Shown piece by piece: positions 15,205-22,253 of a stretch of 22,253 nt of DNA. A program made the position numbers and the translations under genes. Location of the stretch: contig QBLP01000045.1 in the NCBI GenBank assembly GCA_003070825.1, forward strand, positions 1 to 22,253. The letters run 5' to 3'. Below the pieces are notes generated by a model. It saw only the letters and a program-made list of their open reading frames with translations, was not told where the DNA came from and made no database searches. This DNA is from Halanaerobium sp. (lineage in GTDB: Bacteria; Bacillota; Halanaerobiia; Halanaerobiales; Halanaerobiaceae). Position 1 is the stretch's first letter, and the number at the start of each line of letters is the position of its first letter.

Positions 15205-16299
15205 CTAAAAGTATTTACTTAAAGAAAGATAGATAAGTTCCTGATTTAGTCGATTTAAACTGCTTTCTCTTTTCTGATTAAGCTTAATAACGGCTCCACT
15301 TTCAAAATCAAGGCCTTCATTTAATGAAAAGATAACTTTCGGCCGGACCAGAGACATTCCTGCTTTAAGGTCAGAAATCAAATTGAGCTCCCAGTTATGA
15401 AAATTGGCAAAAGGTTTTTCGGCCCTCAAAACCAATAATTGATTTGCCTCAGACTGAACAGGAGGCAGCTGCTGGTAATAATACTGTCCCAGAAGATAAA
15501 GATTATTATCGAATTTATAATCCAGACCAATGATTAACTCATTGGTGTTTTCCAGCCTGGAATCCTGATAATCACTGTAGACAACTTCGGAAAAAAGGCC
15601 TATATTTTTGCTGCTAAAATCTCCCTTAAAATCAAATCCAATTTTATTAACTTCCGGATAAAAATTACTTGCTCCTGGAACTGTCTGCAGGCTATTACCG
15701 CTAAAAACAGAGGCAGCAAGATCATAACCCCGCCAGCGCCTGCGGATTAACTGGACTGCAGTCTGCAGTTCATCAATTTCTGCATGTTGAGTTAAAACCC
15801 CTGTCAGCTGCCAATTAAAATTAGGATAATAGGCTGCTCTGATTCCATCAACTGCCTCCCGACTCTGAAAAGGATCAATTGCACCCTGATCAATTGGATT
15901 AAAATAATTGAGAGGATTAATGTTATAGGAACTGCCCCAGCTAAAATTCTGTCTACCCAGCCTCCAGTCAATCTTTGCTGTATAATAATTTAGATAGGCT
16001 TCTTTAAATTCAAACTCAAATTCTCTCTCTTTTTGATCCTGCTGATAATAGCTTTCTAAAGTTAAAGCACTTTTTAAATAATAGTTTAAATCAGAACTTA
16101 AATCCTGCTGAAAGTCTAATTCCAGCCAGCTCTGGTCCTGCCACCTTTCTGATTCCTGTTCATAAATTACTGAAGTGCTCAATTCTCCGCTGTAAGAAGC
16201 TGCACTCAGATTAAATGAAAGGATAAGGCTTAAAATTAAAGTCAAAACTAAAATAGAAAGTAAATTATTTAGTTTGATTTTTGGGCTGATATTTTTCAT
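15205..16299 (-). CDS. Outer-membrane beta-barrel protein of the RND operon
   Basis: A signal peptide (hydrophobic core about residues 13-32, cleavage near LSAASYS) precedes ~330 residues rich in alternating aromatic and polar strands, such as WLELDFQQDLSSDLNYYLKS, YLNYYTAKIDWRLGRQNFSW and NLYLLGQYYYQQL. It ends in ...LSLSKYF, with the C-terminal phenylalanine expected of barrels folded by the BAM machinery. The DWRLGRQNFSWG / NPLNYFNPID region resembles DUF1302-like or porin-like proteins that accompany MMPL and LolA-like genes in Proteobacteria. AGGAGG lies ten bases before the ATG. It sits between the LolA-like and RND genes, so it is likely the outer-membrane partner of the system. It is direct evidence that the host has an outer membrane. 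Confidence 0.8.
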   Translation of the reverse strand: MKNISPKIKLNNLLSILVLTLILSLILSFNLSAASYSGELSTSVIYEQESERWQDQSWLELDFQQDLSSDLNYYLKSALTLESYYQQDQKEREFEFEFKEAYLNYYTAKIDWRLGRQNFSWGSSYNINPLNYFNPIDQGAIDPFQSREAVDGIRAAYYPNFNWQLTGVLTQHAEIDELQTAVQLIRRRWRGYDLAASVFSGNSLQTVPGASNFYPEVNKIGFDFKGDFSSKNIGLFSEVVYSDYQDSRLENTNELIIGLDYKFDNNLYLLGQYYYQQLPPVQSEANQLLVLRAEKPFANFHNWELNLISDLKAGMSLVRPKVIFSLNEGLDFESGAVIKLNQKRESSLNRLNQELIYLSLSKYF

Positions 16300-16337
16300 T
16301 ATTGCTTACCTCCTCTAAATTCTGCAGACTAATTGAC

Positions 16338-17108
16338 TTATTGACGCTGCAGATAGCGGGTTGTAAAGATACCGGGGTCAAGTTCTGGATCAAAATCTAC
16401 TTCCACCAGCTTTAAAATTGTCCTGCTTTCTCTCTGAACATTTTCTACCTCTATTCTGCGGGCCAGTCGGTTACCATCAATTTCGTCAAAGTTACTTAAG
16501 GTGATAACCTTTAACAACTCCTCCTGCTGATCGTAATACTCTATTTTCTCTGCCAGCCAGAGGTCTTTTCTGACCCACATTTTGCCATAGCTGTAGTCAA
16601 TATCCGGATCAGTAATCTTCAGATGTAATTCAATTATCCCAGTATCTTCCGATATGATTTCTGCCTGATAATTATCTCTAAAATTGGCTCCACTAAAAAT
16701 ACTGAGATCATTATAAGTTAAATCTGAGCCCACAAAATTACCATTTTTCTGACTCCCGGATATTTTCCTGACCGAACCCAGTGCTGGTAAATAGAGATAC
16801 ATATCTTCCTGATTATTGGTCTGATCATCCAGGAGCAAAAAGGCGGTGCCGCTGATATCAGCAGGTTCAGTAAACTGCATTAGAGACCGCTCAACTTCTC
16901 CTTCCAGTCGATAATTATTAAGTTCTCTGCTTCTCATATCACCAGAACTGCTGTATAATTCCATTTCCATCTTCATCTGATGACTGTTAGCCTGCCTTGA
17001 AGCTTCTACCTTTTCTAAAACCTGATCTCCATCTAATTCCTGAGCCAGACCGAATTGTGATAAGAAAAAGAATAATATTAGCAAAAATATCGTAATTTTT
17101 TTAAACAT
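16338..17108 (-). CDS. LolA-like outer-membrane lipoprotein-sorting protein
   Basis: A 256-residue exported protein with signal peptide MFKKITIFLLILFFFLSQFG, cut near LAQE. The mature part follows the LolA-like family seen next to MMPL transporters: M.M.LYSSSGDMRSRELNNYRLEGE, SLMQFTEPADISGTAFLLLDD, EDMYLYLPALGSVRKISGSQKNGNFVGSDLTYNDL and KMWVRKDLWLAEKIEYYDQ. The half-barrel of LolA holds acyl chains, so a periplasmic lipid or lipoprotein carrier role is likely, but this family differs from classical LolA and its cargo is not established. AAGGAGG precedes the ATG. It starts 13 bases after the TetR-family gene and 38 bases before the barrel gene. No other Lol component is in the window. Confidence 0.85.
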   Translation of the reverse strand: MFKKITIFLLILFFFLSQFGLAQELDGDQVLEKVEASRQANSHQMKMEMELYSSSGDMRSRELNNYRLEGEVERSLMQFTEPADISGTAFLLLDDQTNNQEDMYLYLPALGSVRKISGSQKNGNFVGSDLTYNDLSIFSGANFRDNYQAEIISEDTGIIELHLKITDPDIDYSYGKMWVRKDLWLAEKIEYYDQQEELLKVITLSNFDEIDGNRLARRIEVENVQRESRTILKLVEVDFDPELDPGIFTTRYLQRQ

Positions 17109-17121
17109 TTTGGCCTCCTTT

Positions 17122-17712
17122 TTAATCTGTCCTGATAGTTTTCCAGAAAAATCTGATATGTTTTTGAGTAGCTTTTTTTAGTTCCTCAAAATCATCCAGT
17201 TCAAAAAGCAAAAAACGCAGTCTATAATAAATCAGTGTTCCGACAAATTCGTTAGCTGTAAAATCCGGGTCCAAATCACTTTCTATTTTCCCTTGTTCCT
17301 GCAGCCTGCCAAAAAAGACTGAAATCCTTTCAATATTATTTCCCATTCTATTCTGCAATCGCTTTTTAACTACTGGATTATTATTTTCTTTAAGCATCAT
17401 TTTTAAAAGTTTGACTTTCTTTTGATTCTGCATCTCTTTAATTACAATGCTGCCAAAATAATTAAGAGTTCCCAGAGGATCCAATTCTGCTTTCTGAAAT
17501 TTATTTTGAAATTTTTCGGATTTTAAATTCAGAGGAGCCAGGTAATTAAATAATTCCGAAAAGATTTCCTCTTTGCCGCTGAAGTGATTATAAATTGAGC
17601 TGCCCTTAATTCCAACTGCTTTTGCAATTTCCCGCATTGAAGTACCGTGATAGCCCTTTTCTGCAAATAAGTCTAATGATTCATTTAAAATTTTTTCTCG
17701 GGTAGAGTTCAC
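17122..17712 (-). CDS. TetR/AcrR-family transcriptional regulator
   Basis: The 196-residue protein starts at GTG with GGAGGTGG four bases upstream. Residues ~1-50 form the TetR DNA-binding domain: TREKILNESLDLFAEKGYHGTSMREIAKAVGIKGSSIYNHFSGKEE in continuous order, the family signature. The rest is a helical ligand-binding and dimerisation domain with hydrophobic residues that could hold a lipid-like ligand. It is the first gene of the LolA-OMP-RND operon (13 bases to the next gene). A palindrome filling the spacer of the operon promoter is the probable binding site, so it should repress its own operon and be released by a ligand related to the exported compound. The ligand cannot be inferred. 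Confidence 0.92.
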   Translation of the reverse strand: MNSTREKILNESLDLFAEKGYHGTSMREIAKAVGIKGSSIYNHFSGKEEIFSELFNYLAPLNLKSEKFQNKFQKAELDPLGTLNYFGSIVIKEMQNQKKVKLLKMMLKENNNPVVKKRLQNRMGNNIERISVFFGRLQEQGKIESDLDPDFTANEFVGTLIYYRLRFLLFELDDFEELKKATQKHIRFFWKTIRTD

Positions 17713-17774
17713 TTTTCCACCTCCAGTTTAAAATTTCATTTATTAATTGCCTTATTTCTATCATCTATCATAGT

Positions 17775-18371
17775 TTAATTATAACTAACGTTTGTTAGTC
17801 TGTCAATAAATATTTTTACTAAAAGTGGATCAAACTGAATCCCGGAGCTTATCCTTAACTCTTCGATGATTTCCTGGTCACTCATTGCCTTTTTGTAATT
17901 TCGTCCGTATTTCATTACATCATAGGCATCAACTAGGGCAATTATCCTGGCTGCCAGAGGTATATCTTCCCCCTTTAAAGCCAGGGGATAACCACTTCCA
18001 TCCCACCACTCATGATGAGTTAATATTCCTTCCGCTACATCGACCATGTCTAAAGAAATATAGGCAATTTGAAAACCTGTCACCGGATGTTCTTTGATCT
18101 GCTGCCACTCATTTTCATTTAAAGGTACATCATTAAATAAAATATCATTCGAAATAACTATTTTTCCCAGATCATGAAGCTCAGCCAGCAGCATCAGATC
18201 CTCCAGCTTATCTTTCTCAAGCTCTAGTTCTTCCCCCAGTAGCAAAGCGGTCATTTTTAAACGCTGACTGTGCAAATATGTATTATAGTCAGCTTCCTTA
18301 ATCATCTTTTTCAAGAGACTGGAATAACTGTAACCAAAATTTATACTTTTAACATAACTCAAACTCTCCAT
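17775..18371 (-). CDS. HD-GYP domain protein, probable cyclic-di-GMP phosphodiesterase
   Basis: The 198-residue protein is essentially one HD-GYP domain. Visible metal and signature residues are His in SQRLKMTALLLG context, HDLGK, the EHPVTG histidine, HHEWWDGSGYP (HHE..DGSGYP, a GYP-type motif), and ARIIALVDAYDVM. Such enzymes hydrolyse cyclic di-GMP to GMP or pGpG. There is no sensor or membrane domain, so it probably worked with the upstream CBS-GGDEF protein, whose 3' end it overlaps by 23 bases. GGAGG lies ~13 bases before ATG 18371, a longer than usual spacing; a downstream start is possible. Its last codons contain the operator and promoter of the next operon. All catalytic residues seem intact although the partner is broken. 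Confidence 0.85.
   Translation of the reverse strand: MESLSYVKSINFGYSYSSLLKKMIKEADYNTYLHSQRLKMTALLLGEELELEKDKLEDLMLLAELHDLGKIVISNDILFNDVPLNENEWQQIKEHPVTGFQIAYISLDMVDVAEGILTHHEWWDGSGYPLALKGEDIPLAARIIALVDAYDVMKYGRNYKKAMSDQEIIEELRISSGIQFDPLLVKIFIDRLTNVSYN
17778..17806 (-). promoter_or_regulatory. Consensus promoter of the TetR-LolA-OMP-RND operon
   Basis: On the minus strand TTGACA (17801-17806) and TATAAT (17778-17783), both perfect consensus, are separated by exactly 17 bases. It lies 65 bases upstream of the TetR-family start and overlaps the 3' end of the HD-GYP gene. Such a strong promoter needs a repressor, which fits the embedded operator. Confidence 0.9.
17784..17799. promoter_or_regulatory. 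Putative TetR operator inside the promoter spacer
   Basis: ACTAAC-N4-GTTAGT is a perfect 6-bp inverted repeat occupying 16 of the 17 spacer bases between -35 and -10. A repressor dimer here would block RNA polymerase outright. Position and symmetry point to the adjacent TetR-family protein. Confidence 0.8.
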
Positions 18372-19157
18372 TTGTCTTTTCCATCCTCCTGTCTTTAATA
18401 AAATTACTTCCCGGCATTTCTTTTACCCTTTTTTTTAATTCTGCTGCTCGGTCACTAATTTCCAGATGATTTTTTAACTTTCGATCACTATTCGAAACTA
18501 TCGCAATTGAAATTGAAGTCAGAGGGGTATTAACAATCTTATGCTGACGATCAGGGCAAACAAGATATCCTCTCAATAAGTCTTTGCTTTTAAAAAATCT
18601 ACAAATCCCTAAATCAAATTTTTCAATGATTAATTCTGCCAGGTATTCATCATCTTCAGCCGCAGTGATTATTACAAAATCATCTCCTCCAATATAACCG
18701 AGAAAAGTCTCACCCATAATTTTTCTGGCACAGTTATTAAGTACTTCCGCAGTGTAATTAATAACCTCATCTCCTTTACGATAACCATAGCTGTCATTAT
18801 ATGCTTTAAAATTATCAAGATCCAGATAAAGAACAGAAAACTTTTCTCCTGTGGACGCCTCATCGCTATTTTGGAAACTTTAAGAACTGACTCATCAAAA
18901 TCTATAATCAGCGGCTTACTATCCATAACTGCGTTTACATTTTTCTGCATATATAGATTATAGCCAAATCTGCTGCCCAGACGATAAAAAAGCTTATCTC
19001 TCATAACCAATCCAGCTGCCCGCTCTTCTTTAAGTACAACAATACTCTGGATATTATTGAGATTAAAAATGTCTACCAGATTTTTGGTCCTGGCAGAGAT
19101 TGGCACTGTCACTCCTCTATTTTCTCTAAAGACATCTCCTGCTTTTATCGATTTCAT
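18349..19157 (-). pseudogene. CBS-GGDEF diguanylate cyclase gene, broken by internal deletion and frameshift
   Basis: The 5' frame, from ATG 19157 (GGTGAGG just upstream), encodes ~100 residues of a CBS-like sensor: MKSIKAGDVFRENRGVTVPI to FDESVLKVSKIAMRRP. After about 18850 the coherent protein continues in another frame: EKFSVLYLDLDNFKAYNDSYG, GDEVINYTAEVL and the signature GYIGGDDFV, ending LKKRVKEMPGSNF. The shift falls within 18845-18880. The rest of the CBS domain and the N-terminal GGDEF segment with its usual LTGLPGN motif are missing, so roughly 60-80 codons were deleted, possibly between short GAGAAAAG-like repeats. The unbroken family form would make cyclic di-GMP opposite the HD-GYP gene. 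The active-site GGDDF and DLDNF motifs survive but are unlikely to be translated from the normal start. Confidence 0.8.
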
Positions 19158-19381
19158 TTCCTCACCTACTTTAAGCAAAATTCACTTCTCCTTTCCTAAA
19201 TTATTCTTTAAGTCAATCATATCGCCCTATTATTACAGTATTGTAACTTCTAAATTAACAGTATGTAAATAATTTTCTGAAAATGTTAAATGCTTTTTAG
19301 AAATTATTCTTTATAAATAATACAATTATAAGTGGAATTAATTTTGGGTTTTTTAATTACAAAATTATGGAGGTAATATAT

Positions 19382-20530
19382 ATGAAAAAGAAAGTTTTTT
19401 TGCTTGCATTAATCTTGATTTTTGCTTTATCACTTTCAGTTCAGGCACAAATTAGAGTTGGTCAGTTTCCACAGAATGTAGAGGATGAATATGTCTTGAG
19501 CCCTGAAAATATTGAAGTTGAAGTCTGGCAGCAGAATCTTGATGTCCCCTGGGAACTAGTTTTTCTGCCTGAAAGTAATCGAGCCTTAATTACCGAAAGA
19601 GGTGGCAGAGTTCTGCTGGTTGAAGACGGCTCGCTGCAGGATCAAAGTTACCTGGAATTATATATTGATTCTCGGGGAGAGGGCGGTTTAATGGGAATGG
19701 CACATCACCCCGATTTCCCAGAAACCCCATATATTTATCTGATGTATACCTACACCAGCAGTAACGGTGAGCTATATAATAGAGTTTCCAGATTTACTGA
19801 CCAGGGTGATCAGGCAGTTGAGGAAGAAATTATTATTGATCAGATTCCAGCAGGAAACAATCATAATGGAGGTCGTATTGCCTTTGGGCCGGATGGAATG
19901 CTTTATATTACAACTGGAGAAACCTTTACCCGAGAAATTGCACAGGATTTAGACAATCTGGGAGGAAAAATTCTGCGTCTTACTCCAGATGGTACAATTC
20001 CGGATGATAATCCATTTGGAAACTCTCCTGTCTACAGCCTTGGCCACCGCAATCCCCAGGGAATTGACTGGCATCCAGAAACCGGAGATCTCTTTATTTC
20101 TGATCATGGTCCTTCCGGTGAAGATGGTCTAAGAGCAAAGGATCGAATCAAAGTTGTTGAAGCAGGAAGTAATTTTGGCTGGCCGGACAAAATCGGTTAT
20201 TTCGAAGATAGTGAATATGCAAATCCACTCATTATGTGGGAAGATACTGTGCCACCTTCTGGAATGACTTTTTATCGTGGAGATTTATATGTCGGAACTT
20301 TAGGCAGTGAGTCTCTAGTTAGAATTGGATTTAGCAGAAATAATGATAATTTTAAAGTTGATAAAATAGAACATCTATTCCGTGATGCCAACACTTCTAT
20401 TTACGGCAGGATTAGAACTGCTGTGGTTGGCCCGGATGGTTACCTTTACTTTCTAACTAATAATCGAGATGGTCGAGGTCGTCCCCGCGAGAATGATGAT
20501 CAGATTTTGAGATTTAAACTGGATGAATAA
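19382..20530 (+). CDS. PQQ-dependent aldose sugar dehydrogenase family, exported
   Basis: The 382-residue protein starts at ATG 19382, with GGAGG eight bases upstream; an in-frame start at 19367 lies on the ribosome site and is rejected. The signal peptide ends near SVQAQIRVG. The soluble glucose/aldose dehydrogenase beta-propeller shows GLMGMAHHPDFPETPYIYLMYTY, NHNGGRIAFGPDGMLYITTGE, GGKILRLTPDGTIPDDNPF, YSLGHRNPQGIDWHP, HGPSGEDGLRAKDRI and PPSGMTFYRGD. His in AHHPDF and the Arg in GHRNPQG are typical active-site or cofactor residues. The likely site is the periplasm. PQQ use in a fermentative anaerobe is doubtful: related propellers serve other roles, and no PQQ synthesis genes are in view. 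The gene stands alone, divergent from the GGDEF gene. Confidence 0.88.
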   Translation: MKKKVFLLALILIFALSLSVQAQIRVGQFPQNVEDEYVLSPENIEVEVWQQNLDVPWELVFLPESNRALITERGGRVLLVEDGSLQDQSYLELYIDSRGEGGLMGMAHHPDFPETPYIYLMYTYTSSNGELYNRVSRFTDQGDQAVEEEIIIDQIPAGNNHNGGRIAFGPDGMLYITTGETFTREIAQDLDNLGGKILRLTPDGTIPDDNPFGNSPVYSLGHRNPQGIDWHPETGDLFISDHGPSGEDGLRAKDRIKVVEAGSNFGWPDKIGYFEDSEYANPLIMWEDTVPPSGMTFYRGDLYVGTLGSESLVRIGFSRNNDNFKVDKIEHLFRDANTSIYGRIRTAVVGPDGYLYFLTNNRDGRGRPRENDDQILRFKLDE

Positions 20531-20663
20531 GCACAAATAAATCTATATTCTAGAAGAAAGCTGATGTTAGAGCTGCTGATTGGGTTGAGAATTTCATCTA
20601 AATGTGAGATATGATAAAATATAAATATGAAGTCAAAAACTAATTATCATAAGGAGTGAGAAA

Positions 20664-21800
20664 ATGATGGATTCCCAACTCAAAAAAGCAGTGATTAATC
20701 ACCAACAGGAAGAAATTAAAGAATATCTCAAGGAGCTAAAAAGTGATACAAGTTTTTCGCTGGCCTCATTGATTGAAGGTTTCTTACCATTAATGCTGAT
20801 GGAATGCAGCCTGCGTTATGGATCTTTTCATTTTGTCAAAATGAGTCTTTTTTTGAGAGAACTTTCTCAGAAAAATTATTTTTCCAGAGAATCTGAACTG
20901 GAAATTGCCAGGGTTGTAATGCTCGGTTTATCAGAAAGACATTTTATTAATCTTAAAGCAGATAGTAGCGGTTATAAGGAAAACGAGGTTAATCAAAGAA
21001 CCTATAGTAAACTGATTGAAGAAATAAATAATGGGAACTCCCATAACTCCTTTTATTATGCGCTTGGAATTCTGGAACACCAACCTGAAAAGCTAAAAGA
21101 GTATCTTATTAACCTTGGTATGGAAAGAATTCCGGATAGCCTGGGCCACAGTGTAAGCTGTTTTTTTCCTGTGATGAGAGATCTGGTCAATCATCACAAA
21201 GATGTTTCAGCAGCTGGAGTTTTAAGTTATGTAATGTATCTCTGCCGCTTCAGCTACCAGAGTAAATATAATTCTGATCAAGTAAAAAACGAAAAACCAG
21301 CTCCAGACAATCTAGAAGAACTCGGTTTAAGGGCAGCTTCAGGCAGTGGAATAGTTAACTTACACCATATGATTACTTATTACACCTTTTTTATGCTGGA
21401 AGATAGCTCATTTTATCAAGAGCTTCCTCCCTACATCATCCTGGAAAATTACTTTGGCAGTAAAAACATTGAGCAAAAACGCCTGGAACTTGCTAAAAAT
21501 AATCAAGGAAAAACTCAAATCGCAGAAAATTATCATCAGTTTAAAGATAATTTCTCTCTGAAAAGTTATCAAAATGATTTAGATTTCCTCTTCCATAATC
21601 TTGCTGAGAATTATAAAAAAACTATTAGTCATCTGCATCAACTGTTTGCTGAATATTATAATCCACACTGGAATCCCCATTACTATACTGGTCTTTACTG
21701 TGCACTGGGGCTTTATAAATCAGAAAAAATTAAAAACAATAAAGTTAAGAAAATGGCTGTAATTCAGGCAGTTGAATATTTTGCGGATAATGTGCTTTAA
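20664..21800 (+). CDS. Unrecognised 378-residue protein
   Basis: AAGGAGTGAG lies just before ATG 20664 (a second ATG follows at once). The protein has no signal peptide and no clear membrane helix and looks mostly helical. Conserved-looking histidine and aromatic clusters are NSFYYALGILEHQPEKLKEYL, PDSLGHSVSCFFPVMRDLV, LHHMITYYTFFMLED and the C-terminal WNPHYYTGLYCALGLY. The order of a YALG..E.QPE.L block, later His-rich helices and a terminal W.PH.Y segment faintly resembles questin-oxidase-like (DUF4243) proteins, a guess from memory at low confidence. TAAAAT lies ~25 bases upstream as a possible -10. It stands alone and converges on a truncated LacI-family gene. Confidence 0.75.
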   Translation: MMDSQLKKAVINHQQEEIKEYLKELKSDTSFSLASLIEGFLPLMLMECSLRYGSFHFVKMSLFLRELSQKNYFSRESELEIARVVMLGLSERHFINLKADSSGYKENEVNQRTYSKLIEEINNGNSHNSFYYALGILEHQPEKLKEYLINLGMERIPDSLGHSVSCFFPVMRDLVNHHKDVSAAGVLSYVMYLCRFSYQSKYNSDQVKNEKPAPDNLEELGLRAASGSGIVNLHHMITYYTFFMLEDSSFYQELPPYIILENYFGSKNIEQKRLELAKNNQGKTQIAENYHQFKDNFSLKSYQNDLDFLFHNLAENYKKTISHLHQLFAEYYNPHWNPHYYTGLYCALGLYKSEKIKNNKVKKMAVIQAVEYFADNVL

Positions 21801-21809
21801 GATAATAAA

Positions 21810-21845
21810 AAGCCTTCTTAACTTTTTAAAAAGTTAAGAAGGCTT
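21810..21845. terminator. Perfect 36-bp palindrome, terminator of the LacI-type fragment
   Basis: AAGCCTTCTTAACTTTTT is followed at once by its exact complement, a perfect 18-bp-arm palindrome. On the minus strand TTTTATT follows, making a good terminator. Its outer side starts ten bases after the stop of the plus-strand gene, so it may serve both. Nine codons of the minus-strand regulator frame lie in it. Confidence 0.8.
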
Positions 21846-22253
21846 GTATAGGCAGCCATATCAATATTATCATAAGAAATTATTGATATATCTTCTGGAA
21901 TATTTAAGCCTTCTTCATGAACAGCTCGCATAATTCCAATTGCCATTTGATCACTCGCTGCAAAAATTGCTGTCGGAAGCTCTTCTTGCTTTAATAACTT
22001 CTGAGTGGCTCTATAGGCCGGTTCTTTTTCCCAGCTGCCATCAATAATCCATTTGTTTTTCCATTCTAAATTGTTTGCTGTCATTGCCTTCTTAAAACCT
22101 AAAAATCTTTTTTCGTGATAAAAGTCAGGTGCTGATTTTTCTGAAAAAGATCCTCCAATAAAAGCTATATCCCGATGTCCCTTATTTATTAAATATTGAG
22201 TCAAATCATAACCCGCTTTTTCTCTCTCCACTAAAATGATATCTCTATTTAAA
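21818..22253 (-). pseudogene. LacI-family transcriptional regulator, C-terminally truncated, cut by window edge
   Basis: The frame enters at the window edge (NRDIILVEREKAGYDLTQYLINKGHRDIAFIGG) and shows the LacI/periplasmic-binding sugar-sensor domain: GHRDIAFIGG, KRFLGFKKAM, PTAIFAASDQMAIGIMRAVHEEGLNIPEDISIISYDNIDMAAYT. In full-length members the DN/DD-I..A.YT block is followed by ~60 further residues. Here it stops after SLLNFLKS, whose codons lie inside the palindromic terminator. The gene therefore lost its C-terminal subdomain. The N-terminal helix-turn-helix lies outside the window. Loss of the C-terminal subdomain would probably destroy effector binding, although DNA binding could survive. 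The GTG at 22231 is internal, not the start. Confidence 0.75.

Noticed and set aside
18349..19157. Programmed frameshift in the CBS-GGDEF gene
   Set aside because: The conserved segment between the halves is missing, so a simple slip would not restore a full protein, and no strong slippery site was noted.
1..22253. CRISPR arrays, tRNA or rRNA genes
   Set aside because: No regularly spaced repeats and no tRNA or rRNA hallmarks were seen on either strand.

Overview
The window looks like a low-GC, AT-rich member of the Halanaerobiales, most like Halanaerobium. This is inferred from gene content and composition. Firmicute-style genes (mannitol PTS, HPr with a regulatory serine, ECF transporter, strong AGGAGG ribosome sites) sit beside genes for an outer membrane (a beta-barrel protein, a LolA-like carrier, an RND/MMPL pump). 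The exported solute-binding protein lacks a lipobox. That mix points to a diderm Firmicute, and the betaine-type binding protein suits a halophile. The first 19 bases are the Tn5 mosaic-end sequencing adapter, so position 1 is a contig edge with uncut adapter.

Layout. 20-1061: end of an EcfT/CbiQ permease gene and its ATPase. 1122-1859: yaaA, then a terminator. 1934-3898 (-): transketolase, divergent from a DeoR-family regulator (4083-4832, +). 4893-7237 (-): HPr, mannitol-type EIICB and EIIA; EIIA-EIICB form an operon that ends in a terminator, and HPr has its own promoter. 7316-11079: a putative transposon of about 3.8 kb with a DDE transposase (TTG start), an ExeA/TniB-type ATPase, a small DUF6618-like protein and an upstream DUF6431-like ORF with no usable start. 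Both ends carry outward-facing terminators. 11080-11710 (-): 5' remnant of a group II intron lying just behind the terminator of the next gene. 11780-12661 (-): an orphan glycine betaine/proline-type binding protein.

12890-17712 (-): a four-gene envelope operon, TetR regulator, LolA-like protein, outer-membrane beta-barrel, RND/MMPL transporter. It starts from a consensus promoter whose 17-bp spacer holds a palindromic operator, presumably for the TetR protein. 17775-19157 (-): an intact HD-GYP gene behind a CBS-GGDEF gene broken by a deletion and frameshift. 19382-20530 (+): an exported PQQ-type sugar dehydrogenase. 20664-21800 (+): an unrecognised 378-aa protein. 21818-22253 (-): a LacI-family regulator truncated at its C-terminus by a perfect 36-bp palindrome, and cut at its N-terminus by the window edge.

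The sugar genes (PTS, HPr, transketolase, DeoR) suggest a carbohydrate-uptake neighbourhood that was later interrupted by mobile DNA. The most promising candidates for undescribed biology are the transposon with its accessory proteins and the TetR-controlled LolA/OMP/RND operon.
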